Source: Doris montereyensis
Lineage: Eukaryota; Mollusca; Gastropoda; Nudibranchia; Dorididae
Direction: 5' to 3'
Assembly: GCA_037039925.1 (NCBI GenBank)
Contig: JAXRKP010000152.1
Location: forward strand, 306,001 to 370,000
Length of the DNA stretch: 64,000 nucleotides
Part shown: positions 1 to 12,199 of the stretch, in pieces
Position numbering within the stretch: position 1 is the stretch's first letter
Layout of the letters: each line of letters opens with the position of its first letter
Translations under genes and position numbers: made by a program
Notes under the pieces: generated by a model
What the model saw: only the letters and a program-made list of their open reading frames with translations
Told to the model about the DNA's origin: nothing
Database searches by the model: none

Positions 1-53
1 AAAGATTTGTTCTCTCCTTTCTTTATGTTCAATAATAAAGAGCATTTAAATAG

Positions 54-332
54 CCGGTGGCCGAGCCGTTAGGCTGTCGGACTGGGGATCATGAGGTCCT
101 GAGTTTGAATCCTAGCAAAGCCAGGTCTGACGTTGTGATCCTTGGGAAAGACACTTAACACGCATTTTCCTCACTCTACTCAGGTACAAGCACTAGCTTG
201 GGAAAAAACTTCAAGGGCCAGACTAGCATCCTGGCCAGGAGGTGTTTATTGTCACCTGTTCCGCTTCACGCCATAGAAACCGGGATAAGCTCTGGCTCTA
301 TAGACCGTAATGGCTTTGAAGGAACTTTATTT
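54..332 (+). repeat. SINE-A (tRNA-derived), near full length
   Basis: The head resembles a tRNA promoter: an A-box-like GTGGCCGAGCCGTTAGGCTG and a B-box-like GAGTTTGAATCC, followed by a unique body (GGGAAAGACACTTAACACGC, then CAAGCACTAGCTTGGG) and a conserved 3' end (CCGTAATGGCTTTGAAGGAA). The same order of blocks recurs at 11583-11855, 36927-37212, 60566-60822 and in reverse at 36103-36428, so this is a dispersed SINE and not a tRNA gene. Confidence 0.85.
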
Positions 333-550
333 AAATAGTACTCTCCCATATCTAAAAGAAATACTCAGAACATTTATGTTCAACAAAAAAGAGAGTTATT
401 TTGGAGTTTAGAATTCTAACTCTAAAATGGTGTGCGAGATCCAAAATTGGTTAAGCTTAAGATTTGTGATATCAAAAGTGTTTATATATCGGCATTTGAA
501 TCATTTTACAGAATCGTTCATTCTTTTGCTGGCTCTTTCCATATTATCAG

Positions 551-712
551 GATGATACAGACATCGCCGATGATACGGAGAGCAAGCCTAAGGAGTCAGA
601 AAAGGCTTCAGATGACAAGAAATCTTCCTCCTCCGAGTCAAAAGCTAATTCATCTGCTGCAGCTGGTGATTCTGAAGGCCCACGGAAAAGAATTGTACAA
701 AAGGATCAGTGA
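551..712 (+). CDS. Terminal coding exon of an unidentified gene (53-residue C-terminal tail)
   Basis: An acceptor (pyrimidine-rich tract ending ATTATCAG at 541-550) is followed by 53 codons and a TGA at 710-712. The tail starts DDTDIADDTESKPKESEK, continues through a serine-rich stretch and ends with the basic cluster PRKRIVQKDQ. It reads phase 0 from the acceptor. Biased acidic/serine composition with a basic end is typical of cytosolic tails of ER membrane proteins such as calnexin, but no diagnostic motif is present and I do not assign a family. The rest of the gene would lie left of the window. The alternative is a chance open frame; the clean acceptor and the codon-like composition argue against it. 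Confidence 0.5.
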   Translation, partial: DDTDIADDTESKPKESEKASDDKKSSSSESKANSSAAAGDSEGPRKRIVQKDQ

Positions 713-1628
713 TTATGAATTAAATAGAAAGATTGTGTTGAAATGTGTAGGCTTGAAAAAATCATTTGATTCAATTTGATTTAATAATTAATGCTTTGTT
801 GTTTGTGAGAGAACAAAGAATGATTACAAGATCTACATTTAAGAGAAACAAAATTGTTGATCAAATGGTGCGTTGTGATTATGTCATGTTTTTTTTTAAA
901 AAGCAAATCAGATTACCTGATCAATGTTTTTTTTGTGGATGAAAGATGGATTGTTGAGTATAAATGAATACCCACTGTCATCATCATGTCATCTACAGTT
1001 AAGAAAACATGGGGAATTTCATTTGCGATTAAATTTATTATAATTTTTGCTTATTTCAAAGACTGAGATTGAAAGTGGCAGAGAAAAACTAAAACAGAAT
1101 TGTGTCTGTGCATGATATGTGTAATTTGAAAATTTCACAATATTGTTATTATTATAAATCACTAGAAATATATGTCCTGATCAGCTTTAATCAATAGCAA
1201 CACTAGTTTTACGCCCATGCTTCTATTAGATTATATAGATATAAATACAAACATTTGCATATATATACATGCAATATAAATAATATACAAAATACAAAAT
1301 ACAAACAGCTAAAAATATCTAGGTTACACACATATCAAACTATATAGATAGATGTTAAGGATATAGACACAATTATTATTTATTGAGATGTAAGATGTCA
1401 GTACGTATCGAGGTGTGGTAATTTATTTTTCTTCTCTCTTGCATTGGATACATTAGCAGTCATCTTGAAATGTTCAGCTACTTACCTTGACTCTGTACCA
1501 TCATATGATAGAGTTGTTGTTTATGTGCATTTATAATAAGTAATTTCATCTGCAGCATATTATTACATGTACCATCTTAGAAGTAGATAGTTCTTTTTCT
1601 TTTTTTTTAGTTTCACTGATACTGATAA
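713..1628. other. Probable 3' flank of the terminal exon; no gene seen
   Basis: AT-rich sequence directly after the stop codon at 712. It may include the 3' UTR, but no open frame, splice-bounded conserved peptide or recognisable repeat was found. Confidence 0.4.
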
Positions 1629-1785
1629 AGTTCCTTCAAGGCTGTTATGACCCATAGAGCCGAAGCGTATCCCAATTTCTGTGGTGAGAAACAAAAGAGT
1701 ACACCCCCTCCTTGACTAGATGCTAGTCTGTTGCAGATTTAAGTTTCAGCTGATGTTGGTGCCAATATGCACATAGGTTGAAAAT
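1629..1785 (-). repeat. SINE-A, 3' part, reverse orientation
   Basis: The reverse complement carries the conserved 3' block of the family (CCTTGAAGG-like end, CATAGAGCC, then a divergent AGATGCTAGTCTG segment). The tRNA-like head is missing, as expected for a 5'-truncated retrocopy. Confidence 0.65.
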
Positions 1786-2156
1786 TTGTGGTTACTATTC
1801 TTTACAAGGAACAGAATATTGGACTTGGTAAGCACTACCGAGATCTGTGTGTTTATTTCAATCTAAAAGCATTTTCATGAAGATTTCACAATTTTTGGTT
1901 TGATTATGTGAGTCATTTCATTTGTTAGGGAATTGAATTATGAATGACGAGTTTGAAAACATGAAATGCTTGTTCGTGCCAATTTAAATGGCTTTTTAAA
2001 ACACCTTTATATTATTAATATCATTACATTATAAAAATGTGAAAACCAATACATAAAATCTACCAACTGTGTGGTCAAAAGTCCATATTAATTTGACCGT
2101 TTGATATGCAATTACAATTTAAAAAAGAGTGTAGAACGCATACAATTGATAATCGA

Positions 2157-2350
2157 AGGGGACCCAAAGGTTATGGGTTCAAGCCCTGCCAATGGTGAAA
2201 CATTCAGTTTTTCGAGTACAATCTTCCCCTCCCCCGGTCCAGGTAGGTGGAACGACACCTAGTACCATTGGAGACAGACAATAAAAAGGAGGTCCTGTGT
2301 GCAGATCACTGCACTCTGTGTATGTTAAAGATCCCATGGCTGTTTACAGG
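2157..2350 (+). repeat. SINE-C copy
   Basis: A tRNA-like B box (GGTTATGGGTTCAAGCC) is followed by the body words GGTCCAGGTAGGTGGAACGA and GTTAAAGATCCCATGGCTG. The same body occurs at 24690-24840, and in reverse at 50800-50930 and 54555-54780. Confidence 0.65.
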
Positions 2351-3130
2351 GCAGTACAGGCAAAATAAAAATCCTGAGGTCACCGTAGCTTTTGATGTGG
2401 GTAAATAAAATAAGTAAAAAATCGAATACCAAGGGAAATAATTTGGAATAACCAGGCACGAAAGAAGCAAAAATTGAGCTAATAATTATTTTTATTCTCC
2501 GTTCCATTATCCTTGGAATACATTTTTTGTCTTTTGTTACAGATACATTTAAAAATGTTTTTTTCATATGGCCATTAATTAAAATTAAAATAGAATCAGT
2601 AGATCTATTACAGTGATGGGATAATCCCTAAAATATTAACTTGTGCCTGTTGGTTCTCATCCTGTGTAATCCTCATCTGTAAACACCTTGACATCACTGT
2701 TGAACATGCTTTAAATTTTTAACATGGCCTTTCAATTTAAATACCTTCATCCTCTTATTATGTTGTGAAACAAATTGTGACGGATGTAAATATTGTGGCA
2801 TCAACAAGCGAACAGGAGTGAACCGTCATTTGTCATGTACTTTTGTGTACGACTAGTCGGGAATGAGAATGTCAAGGGACCTGACTCAGCCGGGATGCTG
2901 TTGTATGGAAGAAATTGGAGAAATGAAAGAAATATTACATTATATATCATTATTAGCCACACTCGCATTGTTGGGGAATGTATACAATATATGTTAATGA
3001 AATTTTTTTTTTTTTCAAGAGTTGTGTGCTCTTGGAAGATTGAACACTCTTGCCATATTATTATTGGATAAGTTTGTCTATAGAGTGTGCTAGCTAATGT
3101 TAGTTAAGCCCATTATTTCATAGCCGATTA
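2351..3130. other. No gene recognised
   Basis: Only short open frames without conserved motifs. AT-rich, with a poly-T tract near 3003. Confidence 0.4.
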
Positions 3131-3270
3131 TTATGGACAGTTGGCGGGTTCTACTATTACTGGTTGGTCCTACTTTTTCCTTTTAGTCTTTCATCTTGCT
3201 GTTTCCTCTGAAGCCACCATACCATGAGGTCATCGCATAATGGTGGACAGGGTAAATTTCAATGAAGCAT
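3131..3270 (+). repeat. Dispersed repeat family M copy
   Basis: Contains CAGTTGGCGGGTTCTAC, TTTCATCTTGCTGTTTCCTC and a final GACAGGGTAAATTTCAATG. At least ten related copies of about 130 bp occur in this window (for example 5801-5925, 36611-36745, 51825-51945, 58395-58535, 59255-59412). No tRNA head or terminal inverted repeats were seen. Confidence 0.6.
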
Positions 3271-5800
3271 GCTTACATATTTTTTTATCTTTATCATCCA
3301 TATTATTATTATTGTTATTATTATTATCTTATTTATACATGTTTTATCATATCCTAATCCTATAGTTTATTATTATTATCAAGGTTCCATTTAGTTTGCT
3401 TTCCTCTCTTGTTTCGGGATAAATATAGACTTGTTTATTACCATATACAGTTGTCGCTGGATAAAAGCACACTTCATAAAAATAAAGAACACTCTGCAGA
3501 AATACATGCCTACATCTGCTGACCGAATTATTACTATATAATAAAAGTGTTCTCATAAACACACGTATGCATTAAAGCATGCTTTTCCTGCGCCCAATGG
3601 AAGTGCGTTTATACAGCGACTACTGTATTACTAATATATATCCCTACCGTTTTGATGAAAACAGGACGAAACTAACATAAAAGTTTAAATAAATGATTGC
3701 ATAGCAATTAACAGACTTTAAAATATGTAAAATAAAAAAATGATTATATTTAACTTTATATATTTTTGTCAACCCTAATATATTGATGGTTTGTATAGTT
3801 CAAAATATTTGGTGATTGTTTTTCGATCTATAAAACAAAAGAAATGAAAAAACATATATTTGTGTTCTTATCATAACAGAAACTAAATAATATAATAGGC
3901 CTATGTAATATGTATCCATTCATACCTCAAAGTTTTGAAAGTGTTTAGGAAAAACAAATAAAGAGAAGAAAATTTTTTATGTTTTATCACTCACCACAGC
4001 CACGGCTCCACATTTGAATTTATGGGCTAAACTGTGTCGGTGTCATTGTGGCGCACATTGCATGTTTGCATCAATTGAAATTGGAACCATTACACTACGT
4101 GTGCTGAAAATTGTCCTGTTGCTAATGGAGTCTAAATCTTATTCTTAAGTGATTTATTCCTTAATTCTTAATCTTAGGCTGCCAACGTAGTGGCTTAACT
4201 GTCTCAGAGACTTTCCCTTGTAATTTTGGGAGAGTAGACATTGCAACAGGATTAGGAGTGCTTTCTATTCGAGACCCACGTGTATGGATGACCCCATATT
4301 AGAAACATGTAGGTACTGTGTGTGTTGGCCTTACTACACTCTTACAGTTTTTGCAGCTGTCGTCGGAAAATTAAAAGAAATTGTTTTTTTCAAAATAAAG
4401 CTCAAAATTAAGTCGCAGAGTTCAAATACAAAGTAAAAATAACATTTGAGCAAAATTTTCCACCAAAAATTCTAGGATTGATCTTTCACCGAGTTGTTTT
4501 CAGATCTTGTTACGCTGAGTGGATTCGTGAGTAAAAAGCAGGAATAATTTTAGTGCTGCACTTAAGTCGAAATAATCAACAAGATAGTCATGTAAATGAG
4601 AGGAGAGTGGATTGGTACCACTCCCATGTCGCCTAGAGATTATTAAGAAAGAGCTCCCGCTACTTTTGCAAGTTAAAAGTGAAAAAAACCCAGTGGTGAA
4701 TGTGAAGCCATTGCATTTGCAGCTTTAGTTTGCTCTGTTGTTACTTATGTTATATTGTTAGTTGTATTTGTATGCTGAGTTTTAGCATATATGTACATGG
4801 GCTGTTATTTTTATTTTTTCTTTCTTATCCCATACTTATTATTTCATTGTTCACTTTTAGCTAACATTAATACATTTTCCCACATTTATTACATATATAT
4901 GTAATTTTTTATAGTTAAAATAATTTAACCTTAAATCATCTGTTAAATTCTGTTTCCAAGTTAATAAATCCAGTTTTATACATTCATTGACTTGGAATTT
5001 CTCCCTTACTTCGTGAAATTCCATGTTTTGGCATTTCCGTATCATGCTTTTCTTAATGTTATCAACACACTCTAAAATGGTTACTTGTATATTTACAAAG
5101 CGTGTTTTGTCTGAAAATAGTGCTGCGAAGAAATTTTGTGCTAGCCTGGATAATCTAGTATCATATTATGATTGCATTTTGAGACAGAATTTGTCATGGG
5201 TAAACAATATATTATAAAATATCTGGTACATGTATTTGTCTAGAGAAAAGATCTTCTACTGCTTAGGTTTTCTAAAGAAGTCATACTAATAATACATTTA
5301 TTTTGAAATTCAGTCATCACTCTAGAGATGTGGGGTGAGCAGTTCACAGGAGCTACTGGTAGTTCCTTCTTTCCTTTATTCATTTTACATCTATATCTCA
5401 TCTCCTCAATGTGTTATCTTGCCATTTACTCTCACATGATGAGAGGAGAGTGGGCACATAATATACTAGTGAACAGAGAAAATTTTGGCAATCAAATTCA
5501 AATCAATCATCCGTAGAGACCACTTTGTCCTCTTTTATCTATGTTTATGTTCTTGATAACAATAATAATGATAAAAGGTTTTTCTTTAGCTTTACCCCAT
5601 TACATGGGCTCAAAGCAGTGTCATAATATTATAATCACAGGATAAACATAAAAAACATTTATACTATACAGACTACTGTATCTATGTATGCAATTAAATC
5701 GGTATATGATAAATTCACATGCTGGTACTGACTTGCTTACACACATACTCACACACCACCTCTTCCTACACACACATACACGCAGTCGAAAAACGGTAAT
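3271..5800. other. No gene recognised
   Basis: AT-rich sequence with only short, unconserved open frames. One TAGGCCTA word lies near 3896. No repeat shared with the rest of the window was identified. Confidence 0.4.
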
Positions 5801-5925
5801 GAATGGGCAGTTGGCATGTTGCTGCTACCGGTACTCCTTTTCTTTTCCTCCTTTCACTTATCGTTTCCTCTGAATTTACCCTGAGATTACTATTATGATG
5901 GACAGTGAATTTCAATGAAACAAAG
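5801..5925 (+). repeat. Dispersed repeat family M copy
   Basis: Shares the ordered words GGGCAGTTGG, CTTTCACTTATCGTTTCCTC and GGACAGTGAATTTCAATGAA with the other family M copies; somewhat diverged. Confidence 0.55.
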
Positions 5926-7930
5926 TTCGTGATGAAGTAACAATAACATGTTGCATGGGAGAAAGGGAGGAGGGTTGTGTTTTATTTTATTTCACCTAAA
6001 TGGTGGGGTTGATTCCATAATCTTGATCTCATCATAAAATGACAATTATCAGCGATTCAAAATGTGTTTTTGCCTGTCGTTATGGAGGCTGACTAGTACT
6101 GGTAGATATAGCTTATGTGTATTTGTGTTTGAGCATTTAGTAACTATTCAAATACTGTCTGTTTGTAACCATTGTAGCACTTGTTTCAACAATGTAATTG
6201 TTTTAAGCTCTGTTGTTAAATCATGTAATAAAAGTAAGGCTTTTAATTATGTCATCATTATAATCATTGCATGCATTAGGTCTATTGCATACACAGGAGG
6301 GGAGTGTTTTTCATTGCAAATTTGAAAAATGTTATTTCTATGTAAATAATTGTAAACTGTACTGTTTGTTGCCATGGTATATTTTTATTAGTAATACTAG
6401 GTAAACATAACTTAAAACTCTTGGTCTCTCTCAACCTCAACTCAATAATAAACCATGCAATAATATAATACAAACCATTTTTATCAATACGTTGTAACCA
6501 TTTTGGAGTGTTGTTTGCGTTTATGCTGTTATAAAAATTATCACAATAAAAACCAGCTTCCTTCCTTTTGGTCTTCCTGCTTTTTGTTTGCACAGTGAAT
6601 CGTCAGAGTTGAGTTTCAAATGATAATTTAAGTTTAAGATTACAGGTCATAAGATTAAGATTTCATCCCGTTATTACAGCTAACCAAGTGTGAAAAAAAA
6701 AGAAGGTTCTTCTTGGCCAGACACCCGTAGAGCCAGAATTTCTCCACTTTCAGTTTCCAAAATGTTAAACTGAAAGACAATACATGTGTGATATAAGATA
6801 GCACCCTGGACAATGCGATTCTATCACAAGATTTACTTCTGAGCTATAGTTAGTAGTAGTAGTAGGCCTACTTATTTGCGCGTAGGGGTGGAGTAAGAAG
6901 AGACCTGCTATTTTTCCCAAGAAAACTATTAGTAATGAGGAGCAAGGTGTGATGTAAGCTAAAGTATATAAATGTAAGAGAAAAAAACAACAGGTTGCAA
7001 AGTTTGGCAGAATACAGTTGACAATATACGTTCATTTTCAATATAGCCCGGGGCTGGCAAACTTTGTTTAACAACCCTTTTCACAATGAAAATGAAAGCA
7101 AATTTTGTAAATGTTATCCCTTCGCTTATTACTGGCCCTCCAGGCAAAAATTTCACTTAACCTTTCAGGGGAAAGAATTAACATGGTTGATAATACTATT
7201 TATTAATAAGTGGATCATAATTTATGGATATTTAATATCCAACATTAATAGCAATAAGACCCATAGAATAAGTAAGTAAGTAAATTCAGCGGGTCATTGT
7301 AATGTTCATGTATTTTTGTACGAGAACAAAATTTATGGAAATAAATCACAATACTTACTACTTGATTGAATGGTATCAGTATCATAAAATTCATTGTTAA
7401 ATCTCTTGATATGGATGAACTTTGTTGTACCACATACTGAGTAAAATACCCCAGCATAAATTAAGGTTAAAAGTAATAGATGTATGTATTATAAGCATAG
7501 CTTTTGAATAGTATAAAGTCACCTGCTGGGGGGGGGGGGGTAAAGTGCCTAAAACTAAGTTCACTAAGACTACTAAGAATAAGAAGAGTAAGAGGACTGG
7601 GTTGTTTGAAAACTTTTATCTCCCCACTGATCTTCATAAATTTGTTCAGCCGCCTTCAAATTACAATGGCACATATTTGGTATCCATGTACATGTATTTT
7701 ATTACTTCTTGGATTTTATCCACAGAAAAGCAAAATCGGATCAATTGCTCTTTAGGGAGGAAAGAAAAAGGACTGGATATATAATTATATAACTAGAGCA
7801 TGATGTATATGAAAGTCTTTCTCTGGCTATCTGACAAATATTAAAGCTGAAATCTTTCCAAGTCACACAAATCATAGATCGCAGTGTAATGTAGGGGTGG
7901 AATTATTTGTAATGTGTGAATAAGTAGACT
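5926..7930. other. No gene recognised; one poly-G tract
   Basis: Short open frames only. A 12-base G run lies at 7531-7542. Otherwise ordinary AT-rich sequence. Confidence 0.4.
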
Positions 7931-7931
7931 A

Positions 7932-8098
7932 CACAGTTAATATTTAATACCCGCCTCCCCTCTCTCTCATAAACACAATACTGACCGATAGAGTTTCAAG
8001 TTTACACAGGTAAACACACAGTTAATATTTAATACCCCCCCCCCCACCCCCATAAACACACAACACTGACCGATAGAGTTTCAAGTTTACGCAGGTTA
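7932..8098. repeat. Imperfect tandem duplication, about 83-bp unit
   Basis: Two adjacent copies both contain CAGTTAATATTTAATACC, a C-rich stretch, and ACTGACCGATAGAGTTTCAA followed by GTTTAC. The second copy has an expanded poly-C tract. Confidence 0.8.
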
Positions 8099-8449
8099 AC
8101 CATTATCTTACTTATCATGAGGGGGAATGATGTAAATAAGAAAAAAATAAGTTTGGTGAAACATTACAAAATGCAGCCAGGATTTTTAATGCTAGTTGAG
8201 TGGTTGTCAGTATCACTATCAATATCATAATATGCACTTTTATTTGAGGCATGCCTCATGATCGTGCAGTTACTGCCTACGGTGGTAGATATGTCCTGAA
8301 GAATACTGTAAACTCTGATACTGATACTTTACTTTTCACTATTTGAATTACAATGAAACATCTCTAGTCGGGAAATCTTGATGGATCGTAATACTAATAC
8401 TGTCCCGATTACTTCAGGATTTTGGTTTTCCTCGATGATTTGAGGTAGC

Positions 8450-8617
8450 CTACTTAAGCTGCTTCTTTGCCTGTTTTAGTTTTATCCTGCCTACTTGTGA
8501 CTCGGATGTTCCAAACTGTTCTGTAACTTTCATGAGTGTTGCACCAGGTTTTTTAAGTGCATCTAGGACTTTAAGTTTGTTGTCCAAACTCAGATCAGTT
8601 CTCTTTTTGTTAGCCAT
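8450..8617 (-). pseudogene. pogo/Tigger transposase, N-terminal DNA-binding fragment
   Basis: From a start at 8617 the minus strand encodes about 55 residues beginning MANKKRTDLSLDNKLKVLDA and continuing KKPGATLMKVTEQFGTSES, a CENP-B/Psq-type helix-turn-helix as found at the N terminus of pogo/Tigger DDE transposases. The frame ends after QAKKQLK, far short of a full transposase of several hundred residues, so the DDE catalytic domain is absent. Together with the terminal-repeat-like sequence upstream (to 9273) it marks the 5' part of a decayed DNA transposon, not a host CENP-B gene. Confidence 0.7.
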
Positions 8618-9273
8618 CTTGACTAGAGATGGAAACTGATGATGTCTTAAGTCTAATAAAATCTTCTTCAAAAGCGACGATAACAAAGTGAGCGGTAAAA
8701 TACAGAATTAAATTACCAATTTATTGTACCCACAGAACCAGTTGATCAAAACAAACATGGCATTCAAATAATTCATAAGTGTTGTCACTCACAGTCAAGC
8801 TTCATTAGACGGTAGATAGATAAGACATGTAATCAAGAATGCATGGTGGATCGTTAAAGTTAAATCTCCTCACATATCCACCATTGTGAATCTGGTTTTT
8901 AAGCGCTGCCCTATGTATACACAGTAGGCCTACAGTGTTAAGTGGTCTAGGAATGCCTGAAGTAAAGGATGTCTGGTGTGTCTGACTTATGGTCATCATG
9001 AACTGATACTTACGATACATGTATTGTCTGCATAATGTGTAGTAATGAATAACGCCTAGCACAAACAAAATTTGGGTAACAAGTGAGTGTTGGAATAAAT
9101 AATTATGGTGAAAACGATGATGATAATTAATGCAAGCCTGCAAAAAATTGTCCCTGTTAACCGGGCACCTTTCCTGGTTACAGAGGTAAAATACATAGAA
9201 AAAAAATCTGCTCGCTGATTGACCAGGTGTCTCGATTCCCATGACACCCCCTTAGAGAGGTTCCACTGTATTT
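8450..9273 (-). mobile_element. 5' portion of a pogo/Tigger-like DNA transposon
   Basis: Read on the minus strand, the element begins at 9273 with TACAGTGGAACCTCTC, matching the usual pogo/Tigger terminal repeat (CAGTGGAACCTC). It continues with a leader including GGTCAATCAGCGAGCAG and ACCTCTGTAACCAGG, and reaches the transposase N terminus at 8617. No second terminal repeat was found on the far side, so it is truncated at about 8450. Confidence 0.65.
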
Positions 9274-9577
9274 GCAATCATTCATATGTAATGTAAAATG
9301 TAAGCCGTCTTAGCACTCAAGGGGTCTCAGGAGCACCCAACGTGCCAATGGGGACATCCAATCGTAATGTTAATCAAGCCACAGGTGCCATACTTGATAC
9401 GGCCAGTTGACACCCAGAGTAAGGATGGCTCAGATAGTCGTTTTAATGAAGGGATCTCTCCAGAGCTTGACCTTAAAGATCTCATGAACCCATTAATGCA
9501 AAGATAGATCAATGATCAAACTCAGTTAAGTTAAAGGAATTAATATTTGAAGATTATATAAATGCTATTGCAATATT

Positions 9578-9783
9578 TTATAGTGCTAAAACTCAAGGTA
9601 AAAAACCAAAACGCAGACCTTGGAGAAAGTATGAAGAAGATATAAAAGAGGCACCAAAGCAAAGAAACTAAACCTTCACAGAAGGAAACAGAAAATGTCA
9701 GGACAGAGTTGCCTGGAGAAAGATCTTTTCGAGCATCTAAACCCATACATTGGAAAGTAGAATGGGAACTAATAAAGAAAGAA
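9578..9783 (+). mobile_element. LINE-B5, 5'-truncated 3' fragment
   Basis: The translated frame reads GKKPKRRPWRKYEEDIKEA and, after a stop, TFTEGNRKCQDRVAWRKI, matching the C-terminal end of the LINE-B protein seen at 25058-25615. It ends with the family's 3' tail CTAATAAAGAAAGAA. Typical target-primed, 5'-truncated insertion. Confidence 0.8.
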
Positions 9784-9989
9784 TGAACTACAATATTTGT
9801 AACTTTAAAATTGGAAATTTGTCATAATTTCATGATCTGCTTTTTGTGTCAGTCACATAACAAATATAAGTGTACAATACAATTAGAAACAGAACACTTT
9901 TTATAAAATTTAATTTATTTGTTTTAATTTGCATGATACTGATACACGTACAGTTAAGAGTATAAATATTTGTGGATGGAACTCTTAAT

Positions 9990-10100
9990 CCCTCTCTGTC
10001 ACATGTATATATGTCTGTCTCTCTCACTGTCTCTTTGTCAGTTTCTCTCTCTCCCATTGTCTCTTTGTCAGTTTCTCTCTCTCCCTTTCTCTCTCAACCC
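9990..10100 (+). repeat. CT-rich minisatellite
   Basis: A roughly 34-bp unit containing TGTCTCTTTGTCAGTTTCTC is repeated twice, flanked by more CTCT-rich sequence. Confidence 0.7.
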
Positions 10101-10903
10101 ATCTCTTCTCTTTTGAGGGGAACAAGAAAAACCCCCAAACAATCAAAACGAAAAGAAGCAAGTGTGAAGAACCTGGGAACCTTCAACGTACACGAGACAT
10201 TGAATAAAAATTTGAATTATTCCATAAGTTTCAAAAGAATTTCATGAACTAAATTTTACAAAAGAAATTCTAATTGTAAGGACTGATAATTTCATTCGAA
10301 GACATGAAATTCAAAATTACAAGATTCAACAGAAGCTAGATAGTTAACTTAGCTAAGAGTCACTTGTAAAATAAAGAATGAAGCATTCTTACCATGGTTA
10401 GCTTAGAGAGAGAAAGTCTTGCGTTGTTAACAAACACTATCAAATACGGCACTTAACAATGAAACATTATGATAAATGTTACAAGGCCTATCTCATAAGC
10501 ACATAATATGAAAGTAGAAATGAGACAAATCTTAACTGAGAAATTTTGGGGTAAACAAACAAAAACACAAAACCCACTAACCAGCTGGAAACTGAAACAC
10601 TAAAAATCTTAAAGATAAGATAAAAGAAGTTTTAAAAAAATACAACCCTGAAGAAATAAATGGGACAATGTGACATCATTATGTGAAGATTTTGTATTGT
10701 AGACAAACTAATTCTAAGGATGATGAATGCATAAAACAGAATTGAAAACATTTCATATTCCTAACACACATTATAACTATAAGTTATAAGTAAGTGGCTG
10801 ATGGTAGTCAACAACAATCATTATTCTGATCAACAATGTCTTAACAATAGAAAATTATTTAATTAGGCAAATAAAATCTTGAAACTTAAATCATGTAATC
10901 GTC
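10101..10903. other. No gene recognised; flank of smim12
   Basis: AT-rich. The right-hand part would hold the smim12 3' UTR (minus strand); no canonical AATAAA on the minus strand was found close to the stop. Confidence 0.35.
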
Positions 10904-11187
10904 TCAGGAATTTACTCTCTGGGAAAAATTTTCATTTCGTCCTAGAACTGTTTTTGGAATGTCTGCTTTACTTTTAAGAGATTCGACATGCGTGGGATCA
11001 TGCATCTCATCTTCTTTCAGCTTTCTTTCATTCCGTGATTCAAGGGTGCTTTCTGCTTTAAAAACTGTATTTTTTTCTCACGCAAGGTCCATTCTATATT
11101 GTATCCAACGAATCCAATCACAGCTGCTACTGGAAGAGTCACATATGGTGCATATGCTCTCAAGGCTGTCATTATGATGGGCCACAT
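10904..11187 (-). CDS. smim12: Small integral membrane protein 12, with one frame break
   Basis: The minus strand from 11187 starts MWPIIMTALRAYAPYVTLPV and continues through GYNIEWTLREK. This matches vertebrate SMIM12, which begins MWP, has a conserved R-x-YAPYVT motif and a GYxxEW after one transmembrane segment (about residues 13-30 here). The frame then hits a 7-A run (7 T on the plus strand near 11072-11078). One base out of frame, the expected acidic/basic C-terminal part follows, with RNERKLKEDEMHDPTHVESL, KSKADIPKTVLGRN and a stop at 10904-10906. One more A would give about 94 residues, against 92 in human. The family is usually encoded by a single coding exon, as here. I favour a homopolymer base-calling error over a true pseudogene. 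A Met 7 codons upstream is in frame, but the family start is MWP. Confidence 0.85.
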
Positions 11188-11451
11188 AATGCCGTATATA
11201 TCATACAATATAATTTTCTCCTCTCAAAAAATTCTCAAAAATTGGTAAGGCGACAAAACTGCAGGGTTTGAAGAAGCACAAGACTGCCCAATCAAAAGCA
11301 GGTGAGTGTGACTGTGACTCTTGCTCTGAAAATAAAAACAAGATGTATACATACATGTACACGTTATATTAAAATAATTTTTTGTTTCCAATTACATGCA
11401 TGCATGTAGGCCTATTTCATTTAATTTTTATGTTATGAAAATCAAATCAAA

Positions 11452-11577
11452 TGGGCTGCTTGACTTTGAGATTGTTAAGTCCTGAGTTTGAATCCTAGCC
11501 ATTTTACTGTTCCAATGTGTCCTTGGAAGAGACACTAAACAGGCTTTTTCAAACTCATCTCCAATGCAAATGTGGTA
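11452..11577 (+). repeat. SINE-A, head and 5' body only
   Basis: B-box-like GAGTTTGAATCCTAGCC and the following GTGTCCTTGGAAGAGACACT match the family. The copy stops before the 3' block and is directly followed by a second SINE-A. Confidence 0.6.
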
Positions 11578-11582
11578 TCATC

Positions 11583-11855
11583 AGTGGCCAAATGGTTAGG
11601 CTGCTGCACTGGGGGTCATGAGATACGGGTTTGAATCCTAGTAAAGCTAGGTCCGACGTTGTATATCTTGGGAAAAATACTTAACACGCATTTCCCCCAC
11701 TCAACCCAGATGCAAATGGGTACAAGCACTAGCTTGGGAGTAAAAACCGGTATCAGTAGCGTCATGTCCAGGAAGTGATTATTATCACCTGTTCTGCTTT
11801 GTGCTATTGAAACTGGGACACACTTCAACTCTATGGGCCATAACAGCCTTGAAGG
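11583..11855 (+). repeat. SINE-A, near full length
   Basis: Head TGGCCAAATGGTTAGGCTG, B box GGGTTTGAATCC, body ACAAGCACTAGCTTGGGAG and the 3' end GGGCCATAACAGCCTTGAAG in the family order, ending in poly-T. Confidence 0.85.
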
Positions 11856-12199
11856 ATTTTTTTTTACTCCAATGCGGGTACCAGCATCAATTTGACAGTA
11901 AAACAATAATTTCATGGTGAGGAATATCATTCCAAGCAGTGGTGACCTCTTAAATGAGCTGATCTGCTGCCTAGGAAGGTGGATTCAGGGCACGAATCTG
12001 CCTGTCAAAGGCAATCCAAAGGTGCTATTGTAGTGCTAAGCTTTATCAATAATATCAGGGGAATACGCAGGCCAAGGCTACATGATGTTCACATTTTGTG
12101 CATTGAGAGCCCTATGTGAGGGTGCATTATCGTGTATCAAAAGGAACCCTTGACATTGTTGTCTCTCTTTCAGCATGAAATTCAGTATTTACAGAGGCT

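Noticed and set aside
54..125. tRNA-Leu/Ser-like gene at the left edge
   Set aside because: The same head with the same downstream body occurs many times in the window, so it is the promoter of SINE-A.
8450..8686. Host CENP-B-like gene
   Set aside because: Only the helix-turn-helix is present, next to a pogo/Tigger terminal repeat; the rest of the protein is missing.
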